Source: Anastatus disparis (taxonomy: Eukaryota; Arthropoda; Insecta; Hymenoptera; Eupelmidae). Taken from it: a DNA stretch of 64,000 bases. A program made the position numbers and the translations under genes. Shown here piece after piece: positions 22,490 through 34,070 of this stretch. The notes under the pieces are model-generated. The model worked only from the letters and a program-made list of their open reading frames with translations. It ran no database searches and had not been told where the DNA came from. Numbering within the stretch: position 1 is the stretch's first letter; the number at the start of each line of letters is the position of its first letter. The stretch spans positions 1,661,501 to 1,725,500 of the forward strand of contig JAFFSR010000299.1 of NCBI GenBank assembly GCA_017163975.1, written 5' to 3'.

Positions 22490-23050
22490 AATTGTTTCAA
22501 ATATTTTCATATTTTTTAAAAATTATTTTCCAATAAAATATTTATCAGTTCTATTCAATATTATTTTTTAAATATTATATGTTATTTTAAAGGTATTTTT
22601 TAACTTATATAAATACATAAAACTATTGAAGTATATTGTTATATATGCAAGTATATTGTTATTTATAGTTATAAATTAAAAAAAAAATTAAAAAATTCTG
22701 CGTTCGGAAAACGCTCGAAAGAACACTGTGCCGGAAACCTCCTGCGCTCGAATCCCCAAGCTTACCTGAATAATATTATAATATAGATGCGATCAACAGG
22801 TAAATGACAATATTCTTATATAGACTGAGCGTATAGCATACACTGACTTGCATTTCATTGAATCAGTTTTGTTAAGATTAAAGTATCTGCTGATTTTATT
22901 ATTGAGTTCAGTTTTAGAAAATGATTAGTTCTAATTCTTGTTATATTTTTTATATGTATTTTATTATTTTTATATTATTAATCAACATTATAATTCTATG
23001 GAAATTGATTATCGTAATTTAAATTTTCTGAAAATTTGTCATTCAATCTA
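22490..23050. other. AT-rich, nothing secure
   Basis: A GC-richer patch at 22695-22770 has a small hairpin (GCGTTCGGAAAACGC) and CTCGAATCCCC, which resembles a tRNA B box, but no matching A box is convincing. Confidence 0.4.
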
Positions 23051-23054
23051 ATTA

Positions 23055-23275
23055 TGTGACAGCAATAATAATATGTAATTATGTATAAGAACTTGTAATT
23101 AATTTAAACAAATAATTACAATTAACAAATCATAGAGATTGATATATATTAATATTCAATATACTTTTTCTTATAGTCACCCTGGTGAGAAAAAATCAGG
23201 TGATTTATCACCTGATTTTATTTAAGAGCGCAGTGATATATAACTGAACTCATGTCTCTTTATATCTCAGCACGT
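23055..23275. repeat. Right arm of the 220-bp inverted repeat (partner 1-220)
   Basis: The inverted match to the window start includes CAGGTGATTTATCACC and GAACTCATGTCTCTTTAT-like sequence. Confidence 0.7.
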
Positions 23276-23464
23276 CGAAGATCAGTATAAGGCGATTTGT
23301 GAATCAATATCCTAGTGATTGAAATCAGTTGGACTTAAATTGAATAATAATTAACAATATTCTTATGAATTTACACAAAAAGTTTTAACATATAAGTAGG
23401 AATGCATTTTTATTTTTTTATCTTGTAACTGATATATCTAAGCCCTGTTGAAAATTTCTATGTA

Positions 23465-23570
23465 TATTTCCACGAAGATATCAACGTGGATATCCGGGTA
23501 GATATCCATGTAAATTACAACGATTTCCATGCAGATATCCACGTAGATATTCAGCTGGATCAGCTACGTT
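23465..23570. repeat. Degenerate ~17-bp tandem repeat
   Basis: Variants of AGATATCCACGTAGATAT recur about six times. Confidence 0.6.
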
Positions 23571-23629
23571 AAACTCTACATAAAGATCAATGCGGATTTT
23601 TACAAAATCTATGCAAATTTTGTTAGTAA

Positions 23630-24026
23630 CATGACAAAGCTGTCCACCTTCTAATAATATTTCCAATCCTTACTTATAAATAAATGATGCTTTAATCGAG
23701 TTTTTTTGCTACGAAGAAGAAATTTGTAATATTAAACTCTAATACGGACGATTCCGGAAATCCACCAAAATACTATACATAAAAAGTTATAGTACAAACT
23801 ATTAATATCATATTTTAAGGTTAGGTTTGTTGAGGTTGATATCTAATTTCCAATCCAAGCTCATAAAAAAATAACAAGTCCAAATGATTTTTTATTTTAA
23901 CAAAAATTATTGTATAAATATAGCTTTAGTGCGGACAAGTCATTATATTTGTTTAATTTAAGAATTTGAAAAGATATCGATAAAATAAAAAAAGCAAAAC
24001 TCGATTGCTGCAGCTCCGACATGCCG
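23630..24026 (+). mobile_element. TTAA-element family R, copy 1 (~395 bp)
   Basis: It starts CATGACAAAGCTGTCCACC and ends GCAGCTCCGACATGCCG before TTAA 24027-24030. The left TTAA has been lost. It matches 30694-31088 over the whole length and 29529-30574 in the opposite orientation. Confidence 0.75.
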
Positions 24027-24741
24027 TTAAATTGAAACTGCAATTTACTGCAAAATTAGTTTTCCAAAACTTGTTTTCTTCAGACAGTAGCAAATAACTT
24101 GCATACAAATTTTGGAGCAAATCTATCGAATGGTTTCCGTGAAATAGAAAAATAATAAAATTAATAGTATGCCAAAAAAATCAGTTTTCAAATGTTTTTA
24201 TTATTTTAACAGTATCAAATAATTTCTATGCACATTTTTGAGCAAATTCTTAGAGTAGTTTACGTAAGATCCAAAAAAAATGAAAAATTTAAAATAAATT
24301 TTTTTCAAAATTTTCAAAATCTTCTAAAATTATAACTGCGTTAAGAAAATAAGTTTTCCAAAGCTTGTTTCATTAAGGCAATAACGAATAATTTGCATAA
24401 TGATTTTAGAGCAAATTTAACGAATCGTTTTTGTGTAATATAAAAAAAATGAAAAATAAACATTTTTTCAAAAATTTTCTAAATGCTCTAAAATTAAAAC
24501 TGCGCTGAAGAAATAAGTTCTCCAAAGTCAATTTTCCTCAGACAATAGTGAATGACTTGCATACAAATTTTGGAGCAAATCTATCGAATAGTTTTCATAA
24601 AATAAAAGAAAAATAAATAAAAATTTTTTTTTCAAAATTTTCAAATTGCTCTAAAATTAAAAGTGCGCTAAGAAAATCAGTTAGTAAAAATTTTTCTTCT
24701 TTTGGCAGTCGCAAATAATGTCCATACCTCCTGTTCAGACC

Positions 24742-26711
24742 TCAAGGGGACTTGAATGGATTAACTCCAGATGAGCTTGATGCGCATTTTGCAGGGGTGT
24801 CAGTCTCGCCACACGATGATACTGCGGAACGTAAAAGGATTCTTTCTGAGTGTGGAGAAAGTGGCTTTGCTTTTAAGCCAATTAATATTAATGATGTAAT
24901 CCTTGCGATTTCGCATTTTTCGTCACAGGCTTGTGGCGAGGATGGCATCCCACAGAGTGTGATACTTAAGGGGAATCCTCATACCGACATAGAGTTCTAC
25001 CTTATCTACATTTAAATTATGAATTTTAATAGAAATTCAACTATTCATGACTGAAATTCGTTGGAGAGGCACATTCTTAACATGCCGAAGAATTTATTGC
25101 AACGTTAAAAGACAATATAAGGGTAAAAATAAAGGCGAAAACTGCTTAATACGATTAACTTTTCAATGTAGTTATGAATAATCGTATTATGCAGTTTTTG
25201 TCTTCATTTTCACTGTTATTCTGTCTTTTAACGTTGCAATAAATTCTTTATAATGTTAAGAATATGCCTCTTCTATGAATTTTAGTAAGAAATAGTTAAA
25301 TTTTTATTAAAATGCATAATTCAAATGTAGATAAGGTAGATCTCTATGCCGGTATGAGGACACCCCTTAAAGCACTACCGGTTATTGGAGAGCATCTTGT
25401 GACTCTGTTCAATTCCTCTTTTGCGCGGGGTGTCTTCCCTTGCCTTTGGAAGCATGCACGCATTGTGCCTTTAAAGAAGTGCCCTGCACCTAAAATGCCT
25501 AAAGATTTTAGTCCCATAGCAATATTATGTTTTCTTTCAAAGGTTCTCGAGAAGATTGCCCACGACCAACTGCAGGAGTATATTATGACACACAAAATAC
25601 TTGACTCTTTGCAGACTGGCTTCAGAAAGCATCATTCTACGCAGACTGCCATACTTAAACTTACAGATGACATAAGATCAGGTCTTGACAAGAACTTGCC
25701 ATGATATTTCTTCTATTTGACTTTAGTAAGGCATTTGACACGATCTCCCCCTCCAAATTGCTTGCAAGGCTTAGATCGATAGGGTTTTCCAGGGCTGCAC
25801 TTGAGTGGATTAGCTCCTATTTATCAGGTAGGAAGCAAATGGTTTCCACACATTTAAAAGAGAATTCGGATTGGCTAACAACCAATCTAGGAGTTCCACA
25901 GGGTTCAGTGCTGGGGTCTTTGTTGTTTTGCCTTTACATTAATAACATCCGTGACACGCTCGACCCCTGTTTCGTTGAGCACATATTATATGCTGATGAC
26001 CTCCAAATCTATACTCAGGTCCCTCATGAACATCTGGATGAAGGTATTCGTATTATGCAAAGGGCGGCCAGGGTGGTGTCAGGGTGGGCTGTCGATCCTT
26101 CTCTCACATTAAATGCAAGCAAAACTAAGGCGATCGTTTTTGGCAGTAGTCGATTTGATATTGATATGGTGACTAAAAAATTTAATGGGATAATGTATAG
26201 CTTGCGGTTCTTTCGTCGGTACACCACTGAGGCCCTGCGTAAGCAGCTCGCAGCCACCTTGCTGTTTCCGCACCTCGACTACTGCTCAGTAGTTCTGCTC
26301 GATGCTTCGTAGGGGTTGAGAAGACGATTACAAAGACTACAAAATTCATGTGTGAGATATGTATTAGGCGTAGGAATGGGCGATCATATCTCTCCTCATA
26401 GAGCTGCGCTTGGTTGGCTGCGTACTGATTTGAGGAGACAGTATTTTATGGCTGTACTTATGTACAAAATCGTGCGCATGAATACTCCCGAGTATCTAGT
26501 GAGTCTCTTCACTAGATATGTACCTAGGGTAGCCACTAGGGGAGAGATTAAGGACTTCGCGGTGCCCTTCATGCGTACTGAGACTGGAAGAAATTCCTTT
26601 CAAGTTCAAGGTGCGCATTTTTGGAACTCCCTGCCTGCTTATATAAAAAATCTACCATCGCTTGGCAGGTTTAAGTCGGCTTTGAGGACGTACTTACTCG
26701 ACCTCGTGTGA
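24742..26711 (+). pseudogene. LINE reverse transcriptase, fragmented
   Basis: Segments in order: an upstream SQACGEDGIPQSVILK region (to 24969), then after the MITE an NSSFARGVFPCLWKHARIVP fingers region. LQTGFRKHHSTQTAI follows, and then, in another frame from 25701, FDFSKAFDTISPSKLL, GVPQGSVLGSLLF and the catalytic YADD in HILYADDLQIYTQV. A TAG at 26310-26312 precedes LQRLQNSCVRYVLG and a C-terminal FWNSLPAYIKNLPSLGRFK (to 26711). Motif style matches Jockey-superfamily retrotransposons, which copy themselves by target-primed reverse transcription. One frameshift near 25700, one stop and the MITE make it inactive. Confidence 0.85.
24970..25366. mobile_element. TTAA-flanked palindromic MITE inside the LINE RT, 397 bp
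   Basis: TTAA at 24966-24969 and 25367-25370 surrounds inverted ends GGGG-(3 nt)-CCTCATACCG and CGGTATGAGG-(3 nt)-CCCC. The arms extend about 170 bp (TTTTAACGTTGCAATAAATTCT and complement). The RT codons on each side join in frame across a single TTAA. Confidence 0.9.
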
Positions 26712-27312
26712 AATTAATTTTTATGTTAATTTATTTTGTTTTTGTCCTATATATAGATTTAAGGTGTAAATGTATTTATTAGTGTGAATGATGAATGAAT
26801 GTATGCGGAAAGAATGAGTGGCTCTGTTTTTATTAGAAGTCATGACATCTTTGGCATTAAGTTTTTATTCTTCAAATGTTATTATTATTATTTTATTTTT
26901 TAATTATTTACTATTACTCTGTTATTGTATTGTCCAATTTTATTTTTATAGTATTGTCTAATTTTATTTTATAGTATTGTCCAATTTTATTTTTGTAGCA
27001 TTGTCCAATTTTATTTTTATTGATGTCATGATAGTAATTCCTCTTTTAAATTATGTATTTTAATTCTATGACTGATAGATATTTAAGAGTGTTTTTTATT
27101 GTAATTTATGTTTTTTGCGTGTATTTAGAATAGTCTGTGATATCACTTTTACATGATGACTTACTGATACAGTATTAATTTTAATAATTGACTGTGATAT
27201 CTTATCTTATTATGTGCAATACTTTATATAGAATTATTACTTATTATTTCATGTATTACACGCCTTTTTGTACTCTTTTTACAAAATAAATCAATATCTA
27301 TCTATCTATCTA
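26712..27312 (+). other. LINE 3' untranslated region
   Basis: AT-rich, with three ~37-bp direct repeats around ATTGTCCAATTTTATTTTTA (26930-27020), an AATAAA and a terminal TATC microsatellite. Confidence 0.7.
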
Positions 27313-27889
27313 TCCATACAAATTTCCAAGAAAATTCTTTGAGTAGTTTACGTAAAATACCAAAAAAATGAATCAAAATTTTTTTAAAATTCTTAAAATG
27401 GCTCTAAAAAAACTGAGCCAAAAAGATCAATTTTTAATAGCTCCCCCCCAGTTAGACAAATAAATAAATCGCATGCAAAATTTGAAGCAAATTTATTGAG
27501 TAGTTCTCGAGATATTTTTGGCGTACTGAAATCATACACACACAGACACATACATACAGACATTTTCTGGAAATCACTTTTTTCGACTCCCTGAGTCTAA
27601 ATATGTACAAATTAATGAAAAAATAGAAAAAAAATTTTATTATCGATACGATGCTTTCTTTGTCAGAAAGAAAAAATGAAAAATAAACATTATTCGAAAT
27701 TTTAAAAATTCTCTTAAATTAAAACCACGCTAAGAAAATAAGTTTTCCAAATCATATTTTCTTTAGGCAATAGTGAATAACTTGCATAAAAAATTTGGGG
27801 CTAATCTATCGAATGGTTTTCGTGAAATAGAAAAATAATAAAATTAATAGTATGTCAAAAAAATCAGTTTTCAAATGTTTTTATTAATT

Positions 27890-29489
27890 GAAGGGCCGAA
27901 TGCAATAATGAGGTATACGCTCGGAACGGCGGCGCAGGCTTGACTGAAGCAGTCAAATATGAAAAATTGAAAAATCGATTTTTAAAAAATACTGGCATGT
28001 AGAGAATGAAAAAACACAACTTTTTTTTAAGCAAAGTTTTTTCACTAGATGTTTACTTTTAAAGAAAAAAATTAAAAAGTGACTTTTAAAAAAAGTAATT
28101 TTTAATAAGTTTTTAAAACATAAATCGCTCTATTCCAGCCAAATATGATCAGATCGTTCTGAAATTTTGTACACACACGGGGAATACTCTAGCGCTAGCA
28201 ATAAGATCATAAAAAGTGATAAAATTAATAATTTATTTATAACAATTGAGTTGGAAAGTGATAAAGAGCATTTATTGATATACATTAACTTCAGTAACAA
28301 AAAGTATCGAGGGAAGTTTAAGTCTCAAAGAACTTCCAGCGAGAGATTTGTTCTTTAAGCGGAGGTCACATATCTCTGTCCTTTTCTAATCAAAAAATTG
28401 AGTTTTTTACACGAACTAACAACTTTAGCAAAAAATGAAGAGAAAGCCGCATCTCGTAATAAAAAAAGCAATATTTTCTTTGATAAGAAAAAATTAATTT
28501 TATTGCTTCGTTTTCAAGAAAACCTTGAAAAACTTAAATCATAGAGGTTAGGGTGGACAATTTGGTTTTTCAAGGTTTTCTTGAAAACGAAGCAATAAAA
28601 TTAATTCTTTCTTATCAAAGAAAATATTGCTTTTTTTATTACGAGATGCGGCTTTCTCTTCATTTTTTGCTAAAGTTGTTAGTTCGTGTAAAAAACTCAA
28701 TTTTTTGATTAGAAAAGGACAGAGATACGTGATCTCCTCTTAATATGTAAAGAAGTTTTTTGGAAAGTTTCAGATTTTTATATTAAAAATTGGCTGAAAT
28801 AGAGCGATTTTTGTAATTTAGGTGTAAAGTCGCGCGTGCTGTGGCGCGTGTGGTAGCGCGTCAGTACGCTCAGTGTACATTTAACGTACTCGATGAAATC
28901 TGACGCGCTAGCGCACGTGCCACGGCATGCGCGACTTTATACCTAAATTACAAAAATCGCTCTCTTTCAGCCAATTTTCAATAAAAAAATCTGAAACTTT
29001 CCAAAAAACTTCTTTACATATTAAAGAACAAATCTCTTGCTGGAAGTTCTTCGAGACTTAAACTTCCCTCGATACTTTTTGTCACTGAAGTTAATGTATA
29101 TCAATAAGTGCTCTTTATCACTTTCGAACTAAATTGTTATAAATAAATTATTAATTTTATCACTTTCTATGATCTTATTGCTAGCGCTAGAGTATTCCCC
29201 GTGTGTGTACGAAATTTCAGAACGATCCGATCATATTTGGCTGGAATAGAGCGATTTATGTTTTAAAAACTCATTAAAAATTACTTTTTTTAAAAGTCAC
29301 TTTTTAATTTTTTTCTTTAAAAGTAAACATCTAGTGAAAAAACTTTGCTTAAAAAAAAGTTGTGTTTTTTCATTCTCTACATACCAGTATTTTTTTTAAA
29401 TCGATTTTTCAATTTTTCATATTTGGCTGCTATAGTCGAGCCTGCGCCGCAGTTCCGAGCGTATAACTCATTATTGCATCCGGCCCTTC
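27890..29489. mobile_element. 1.6-kb foldback element with two internal hairpins
   Basis: The ends are GAAGGGCCGAATGCAATAATG and its complement, with AATT on both sides (27886-27889, 29490-29493). The outer arms are about 480 bp. Inside are two more palindromes: 28375-28550 with 28560-28735, and 28740-28865 with 28890-29035. The latter holds the GC-rich GTCGCGCGTGC region. The host repeat continues directly after the right end. Apparent ORFs inside are hairpin shadows. Confidence 0.85.
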
Positions 29490-29528
29490 AATTTAACAGT
29501 ATCAAATAATTTCTATTCACATTTTTAA

Positions 29529-30574
29529 CGGCATGTCGGAGCTGCAGCTATCGAGTTTTGCTTTTTTTATTTTATCAGTATCTTTTTAAATTCTTAAATT
29601 AAACAAATATAATGACTTGTCCGCACTAAAGCTATATTTATACAATAATTTTTGTTAAAATAAAAAATCATTTGGACTTGTTATTTTTTTATGAGCTTGG
29701 ATCGGAAATTAGATATCAAACTCGACAAACCTAACCTTAAAATACGACATATTGAAAGTTTTTATTATAACTTTGTATGTATAATATTTTGGTGGATTTC
29801 TTGAGTTGTCCGCACTAGAGTTTAATCTTACAAATTTTTTCTTTGTAGTAAAAAAACTCGATTAAGGTGGCTCAAGCGCTTGGTGCCGTATCAAGCGGGG
29901 CCCTGTCTGCGACATCAAAATGTTTTTATTGATAAAGCTATTATAACTAATTAAATAGTATTATTGATTATTCCTTATGATAAGAAAACAATTTTAAGTA
30001 ATCAAAAGTAATAAAAAAGAAAGAAAATTTTTTGTTTTGTTTCTCATTACAAGTTTTACTATGGTACGTCCCTGCTGTTTTGTTGGTTTTGAGCACTCTG
30101 AACGCACGTTAGCTTTACGTATGGCGTCTGTATCTGACGCGCATGCGCAGAAGCTGCCATTATGTGTAGCAAATTCTATTTCGCATTCTTTTAGATTTAT
30201 TTTCTCTTGTATTTCTTCGTCAAGTCCTTTTTTTCTTCTTGAAAAATGATCTCCGTGAAACAAACTATAAGTGTATAATTTTTATTTTAACTTGTACTTT
30301 TTTATATTACCGTAAAACCTAATTTATGATTCAGTCCCATAAGAGCACATGTATTATTTACAATTATTAAAACATCTTTTTCTTTAAAAATAGTTCGTCA
30401 ACCTCTATTTTTCAAAATAAATATCGAAATATTACGATATAAAGAATATTTTAATACAAATTTTTGATAGTTTCACTTTTTTAGAAAAAATCGCTTGAGC
30501 CACCTTAAACGCATCGTTTATTCATAAGTTAGGATTGGAAATATTATTAGAAGGCGGACAGCTTCGTCATGCTC
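29529..30574 (-). mobile_element. TTAA-element family R, copy 2, carrying a nested element
   Basis: TTAA at 29525-29528 and 30575-30578 borders CGGCATGTCGGAGCTGCAG and the complement of GAGCATGACGAAGCTGTCC. It matches the copy at 30694 in reverse, except for the insertion at 29866-30504. Confidence 0.85.
29866..30504. mobile_element. TTAA-flanked MITE nested in copy 2, 639 bp
   Basis: Perfect 13-bp termini (GGTGGCTCAAGCG / CGCTTGAGCCACC) with TTAA at 29862-29865 and 30505-30508. The intact copy at 30694 shows the empty site with a single TTAA. A GC-richer centre (30060-30240) has an 89-codon minus-strand frame of no recognised family. Confidence 0.9.
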
Positions 30575-30693
30575 TTAAGGCAATAACGAATAATTTGCAT
30601 AATAATTTTATAGCAAATCTATCGAATGGTTTAAGTGTAATATAAAAAAAATAAAAAATAAACATTTTATAAAAATTTTCAAAATTTTCTTAA

Positions 30694-31088
30694 GAGCATG
30701 ACGAAGCTGTCCGCCTTCTAATAATATTTCCAATCCTAACTTATGAATAAACGATGCGTTTAATCGAGTTTTTTTACTACAAAGAAAAAATTTGTAAGAT
30801 TAAACTCTAGTGCGGACAACCCAAGAAATCCACCAAAATATTATACATACAAAGTTATAATAAAAACTTTCAATGTATCGTATTTTAAGGTTAGGTTTGT
30901 CGAGCTAATTTCCAATCAAAGCTCATAAAAAAATAACAAGTCCAAATGATTTTTTATTTTAACAAAAATTATTGTACTAATACAGCTTTAGTGCGGACAA
31001 GTCATTATATTTGTTTAATTTATGAATTTAAAAAGATATTGATAAAATAAAAATAGCAAAACTCAATTGCTGCAGCTCCGACATGCCG
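30694..31088 (+). mobile_element. TTAA-element family R, copy 3, complete (395 bp)
   Basis: TTAA at 30690-30693 and 31089-31092. The ends GAGCATGACGAAGCTGTCC and GCAGCTCCGACATGCCG are imperfect inverted repeats. There is no gene inside. Confidence 0.85.
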
Positions 31089-31092
31089 TTAA

Positions 31093-32172
31093 ATTAACAC
31101 TGCGCTAAGAAAATAAGTTTTCCAAAGCTTATTTTCTTTAGACAATGGCGAATAACTTGCATAAAAATTTTGGAGCAAATCAATCGAATGATTTTCGTAA
31201 AATAGAAAAATAATAAAAATAACTACTTTTTAAAAAATTTTCAAAATGCTCTAAAATTAATAGTATGCCAAGAAAATCAGTTTTTAAAAGTTTTTATTAT
31301 TCTAACAGTAGCAAATAATTACTATGAAAATTTAAAAAAAATTCATAGAGTACTTTACGTAAGACCCAAAAAAATAAAAAAAATTTTTTAAAAATTTTTC
31401 AAATTCTCTCAAATTAAAACTGCACTAAGAAAATAAGTTTTCCAAAGCTTGTTTTATTAAGGCAATAACGAATAATTTGCATAATGATTTTAGAGCAAAT
31501 TTAACGAAACGTTTTTGTGTAATATAAAAAAATGAAAAATAAACATTTTTTCAAAAATTTTCTAAATGCTCTAAAATTAAAACTGCGCTGAAGAAATGAG
31601 TTCTCCAAAGTCAATTTTCCTCAGACAATAGCGAATAACTGGCATACAAATTTTAGAGCAAATCTATCGAATGGTTTTCATAAAATAAAAGAAAAATGAA
31701 TAAAAAATTTTTTTTTCAAAATTTTCAAATTGCTCTAAAATTAAAAGTGCGCTAAGAAAATCAGTTAGTAAAAATTTTTCTTTTTTTGGCAGTCGCAAAT
31801 AATGTCCATACAAATTTCCAAGAAAATTCTTCGAGTAGTTTACGTAAAATACCAAAAAAATGAAAAATAAAAATTTTTTAAAATTCTTAAAATGGCTCTA
31901 AAAAAAACTGAGCCAAAAAGATCAATTTTTAATAGCTCCCCCCCAGTTAGACAAATAAATAAATCGCATGCAAAATTTGAAGCAAATCCATCGTGTAGTT
32001 CTCGAGATATTTTTGGCGTACTGAAATCATACACACACAGACACATACATACAGACATTTTCTGAAATCACTTTTTTCGACTCCCTGAGTCTAAATATGT
32101 ACAAATTAATGAAAAAATAGAAAAAAATTTTTTTATCGATACAATGCTCTCTATGAGAAAACAAAAAGAATG
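31093..32172. repeat. Tandem-repeat transposon, right part
   Basis: About six ~150-bp modules, then ACACACAGACACATACATACA and the ATCGATACAATGC...CTCTATGAGAAAAC terminus, as at 18775. Confidence 0.75.
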
Positions 32173-32179
32173 ACGATAT

Positions 32180-34070
32180 AATTTCAATTAGTACTATAGC
32201 TTGAATTTTAGGGACCAATGTTGGTACTATTGTATTATGAAGTAAGAGCATAAATTTGCGATGCTTAGTGTTTTTTTTTTGGTATTAAGACTGATATTTT
32301 ACCTACTCGATTCAAGAGCAATATTTCGCAGAAAATGTGATTATTAATCTCTTTTCGTACGACTTTTCCTGTTACTAAAAATTAAAAATTATTAAATATA
32401 GAATTATTTTCATAAAATATGATACTTTAAAATTACTAATAGTTAATATTCTAATTCGTGATATTTAAGGAATAAAACGATACATGTTTATCTTTCATAT
32501 TCCGTTTTAAAATAGTTACTTTTGAGTTTTGAATTAATTATTGGTAATTTAAAATTGATATATGTATATATATTGTATGATTACATTATATTTATCAACT
32601 TGAAAATTGTTTCACAATTTGATGGGTTTTACGTAATTATATTTAAGTTCTTCGCTGCTAACGTCGCTCGGTTAAATTTTCTTTTATTATATTATTATGT
32701 ATAAATGACTAATTTTAAGTAAATAGGAATTAGTTTATTTTGAGTACTGAATAAAATTGACAATAATTTGATGAAACATAATATAAAAATATATGCGTAC
32801 ACATGTGTTTAATGTAAAAAAGCGTTTAATTTATTCCATCAAGTGACTATTTCTCACTCTACTTCCATAACAAAAACAAAGATAGTACGATATTTGATAT
32901 AAATAAACTGAAAACTGGGAACTGAGTAACAACTATAATTTGCAGACCTTGATATATGACCATGAATTTGAATTATGAAATTACTTTTTACGTGAAACAT
33001 GCTTAAAAAAAATTTCGTGTTTATTTCTAATGAAAATATATTCACAAATGTATTATATATATATGAAATACGAAATTTAAATTTAAAAAATTATAAGATT
33101 GAAATACACATTTTTGGTTAATTTCAAATTTGAATATTTCAGAATAATAAAATAACTATTTGCAATTACTTAACAAGTCTTTTTGCATCTAATATAAAAT
33201 TTTAATGATATACAAATATTACAAAGTGTATGTATCACAAGTAAGGTTTGCATATCATAAAAATTATAATTTTTAGAAAATTGTTGATATTAATAAATTG
33301 ATAATTTAAAAAATGAAATATTTTTTTATTGATGACAAGCAAATATAGTTAAAATAATACTGTGAATGTCAATCAAATAACATTTTTATCAAAATAAATT
33401 TCAACGCTACAATTATTAAAATAAACATTTTTATTTAACTACAATCGATTGTAATAATTATTTTTTTAATATATATATTAGACAGGTCGTTATTCCCCGA
33501 AACTTACTAAGCATTACTCCCAACCCTTAGATCGATGTGTTTATACTAAAAATTAGAAAAGCAGCTGGAATATCTTGTTGGAATAGAGATTTAACCATGC
33601 CGAATCGCAAAAAACCGTATTTTTTATTGTTTTTTCTTATTTTTCTTTTTTCTACATACAGCTATGGCTGAAAAAAATTTTTTGAGACCCTCTTTCACAC
33701 TTTTTCTATTGCCTTAAGTTAAAATAATATCTTATAGGGTGATTTTAGAGCCGAGAAAAATTTATTTTCCGAATTGTTGCTTTTGAGATCTTAAAAAATT
33801 GTACTCAAACGGGTTTATTCTCGTGTATTTTGAGGTTAAAAGTACTTTATAATTTTTTTTTATTCAAACAACCAACATAACTTTAAAGTAGGCTTAAAGA
33901 TTTTTAATTTCCTTTTTTATAAAAGTTTCTAGGTGCATCTGATACTGAGATATGGCCATTTGAATTTGACAGGAAATTCGTAGAATAAAATCTGTAAACA
34001 TCGTGAGCATGCAATTCACTATCAACTCCCTCTGATCACAAATTCAGTTTCGAAGCACATAGATACGGTC
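32180..34070. other. AT-rich, nothing recognised
   Basis: Only short frames are present. No inverted arms, RNA motifs or splice-supported exons were seen. A slightly GC-richer patch at 33480-33620 has no coding signal. Confidence 0.5.

Larger units (their letters stand above)
24728..27312 (+). mobile_element. 5'-truncated Jockey-type LINE with 7-bp target duplication
   Basis: TCCATAC at 24721-24727 is repeated at 27313-27319. The uninterrupted target is visible at 31805, where ...GTCCATAC is followed directly by AAATTTCCAAG. The 3' end is a TATC repeat after AAATAAATCAA. The body encodes reverse transcriptase and its C-terminal domain and lacks the endonuclease. It was later hit by the TTAA element at 24970-25366. 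Confidence 0.85.
24031..27889. repeat. Tandem-repeat transposon relatives of 16911-18775, interrupted
   Basis: Pieces at 24031-24727, 27313-27680 and 27690-27889 contain the same ~150-bp repeat modules. The second piece ends with the CA-repeat and ATGTACAAATTAATGAAAAA terminal block. The LINE at 24728-27312 splits one module exactly. Confidence 0.7.

Noticed and set aside
22695..22770. Possible tRNA or SINE head
   Set aside because: Only a B-box-like CTCGAATCCCC and one small hairpin are seen. The A box and stem pairing are not convincing.
30037..30263. Transposase or THAP-type protein in the nested TTAA element
   Set aside because: Short frames on both strands (70 and 89 codons) show no conserved cysteine/histidine spacing of THAP or any catalytic motif.
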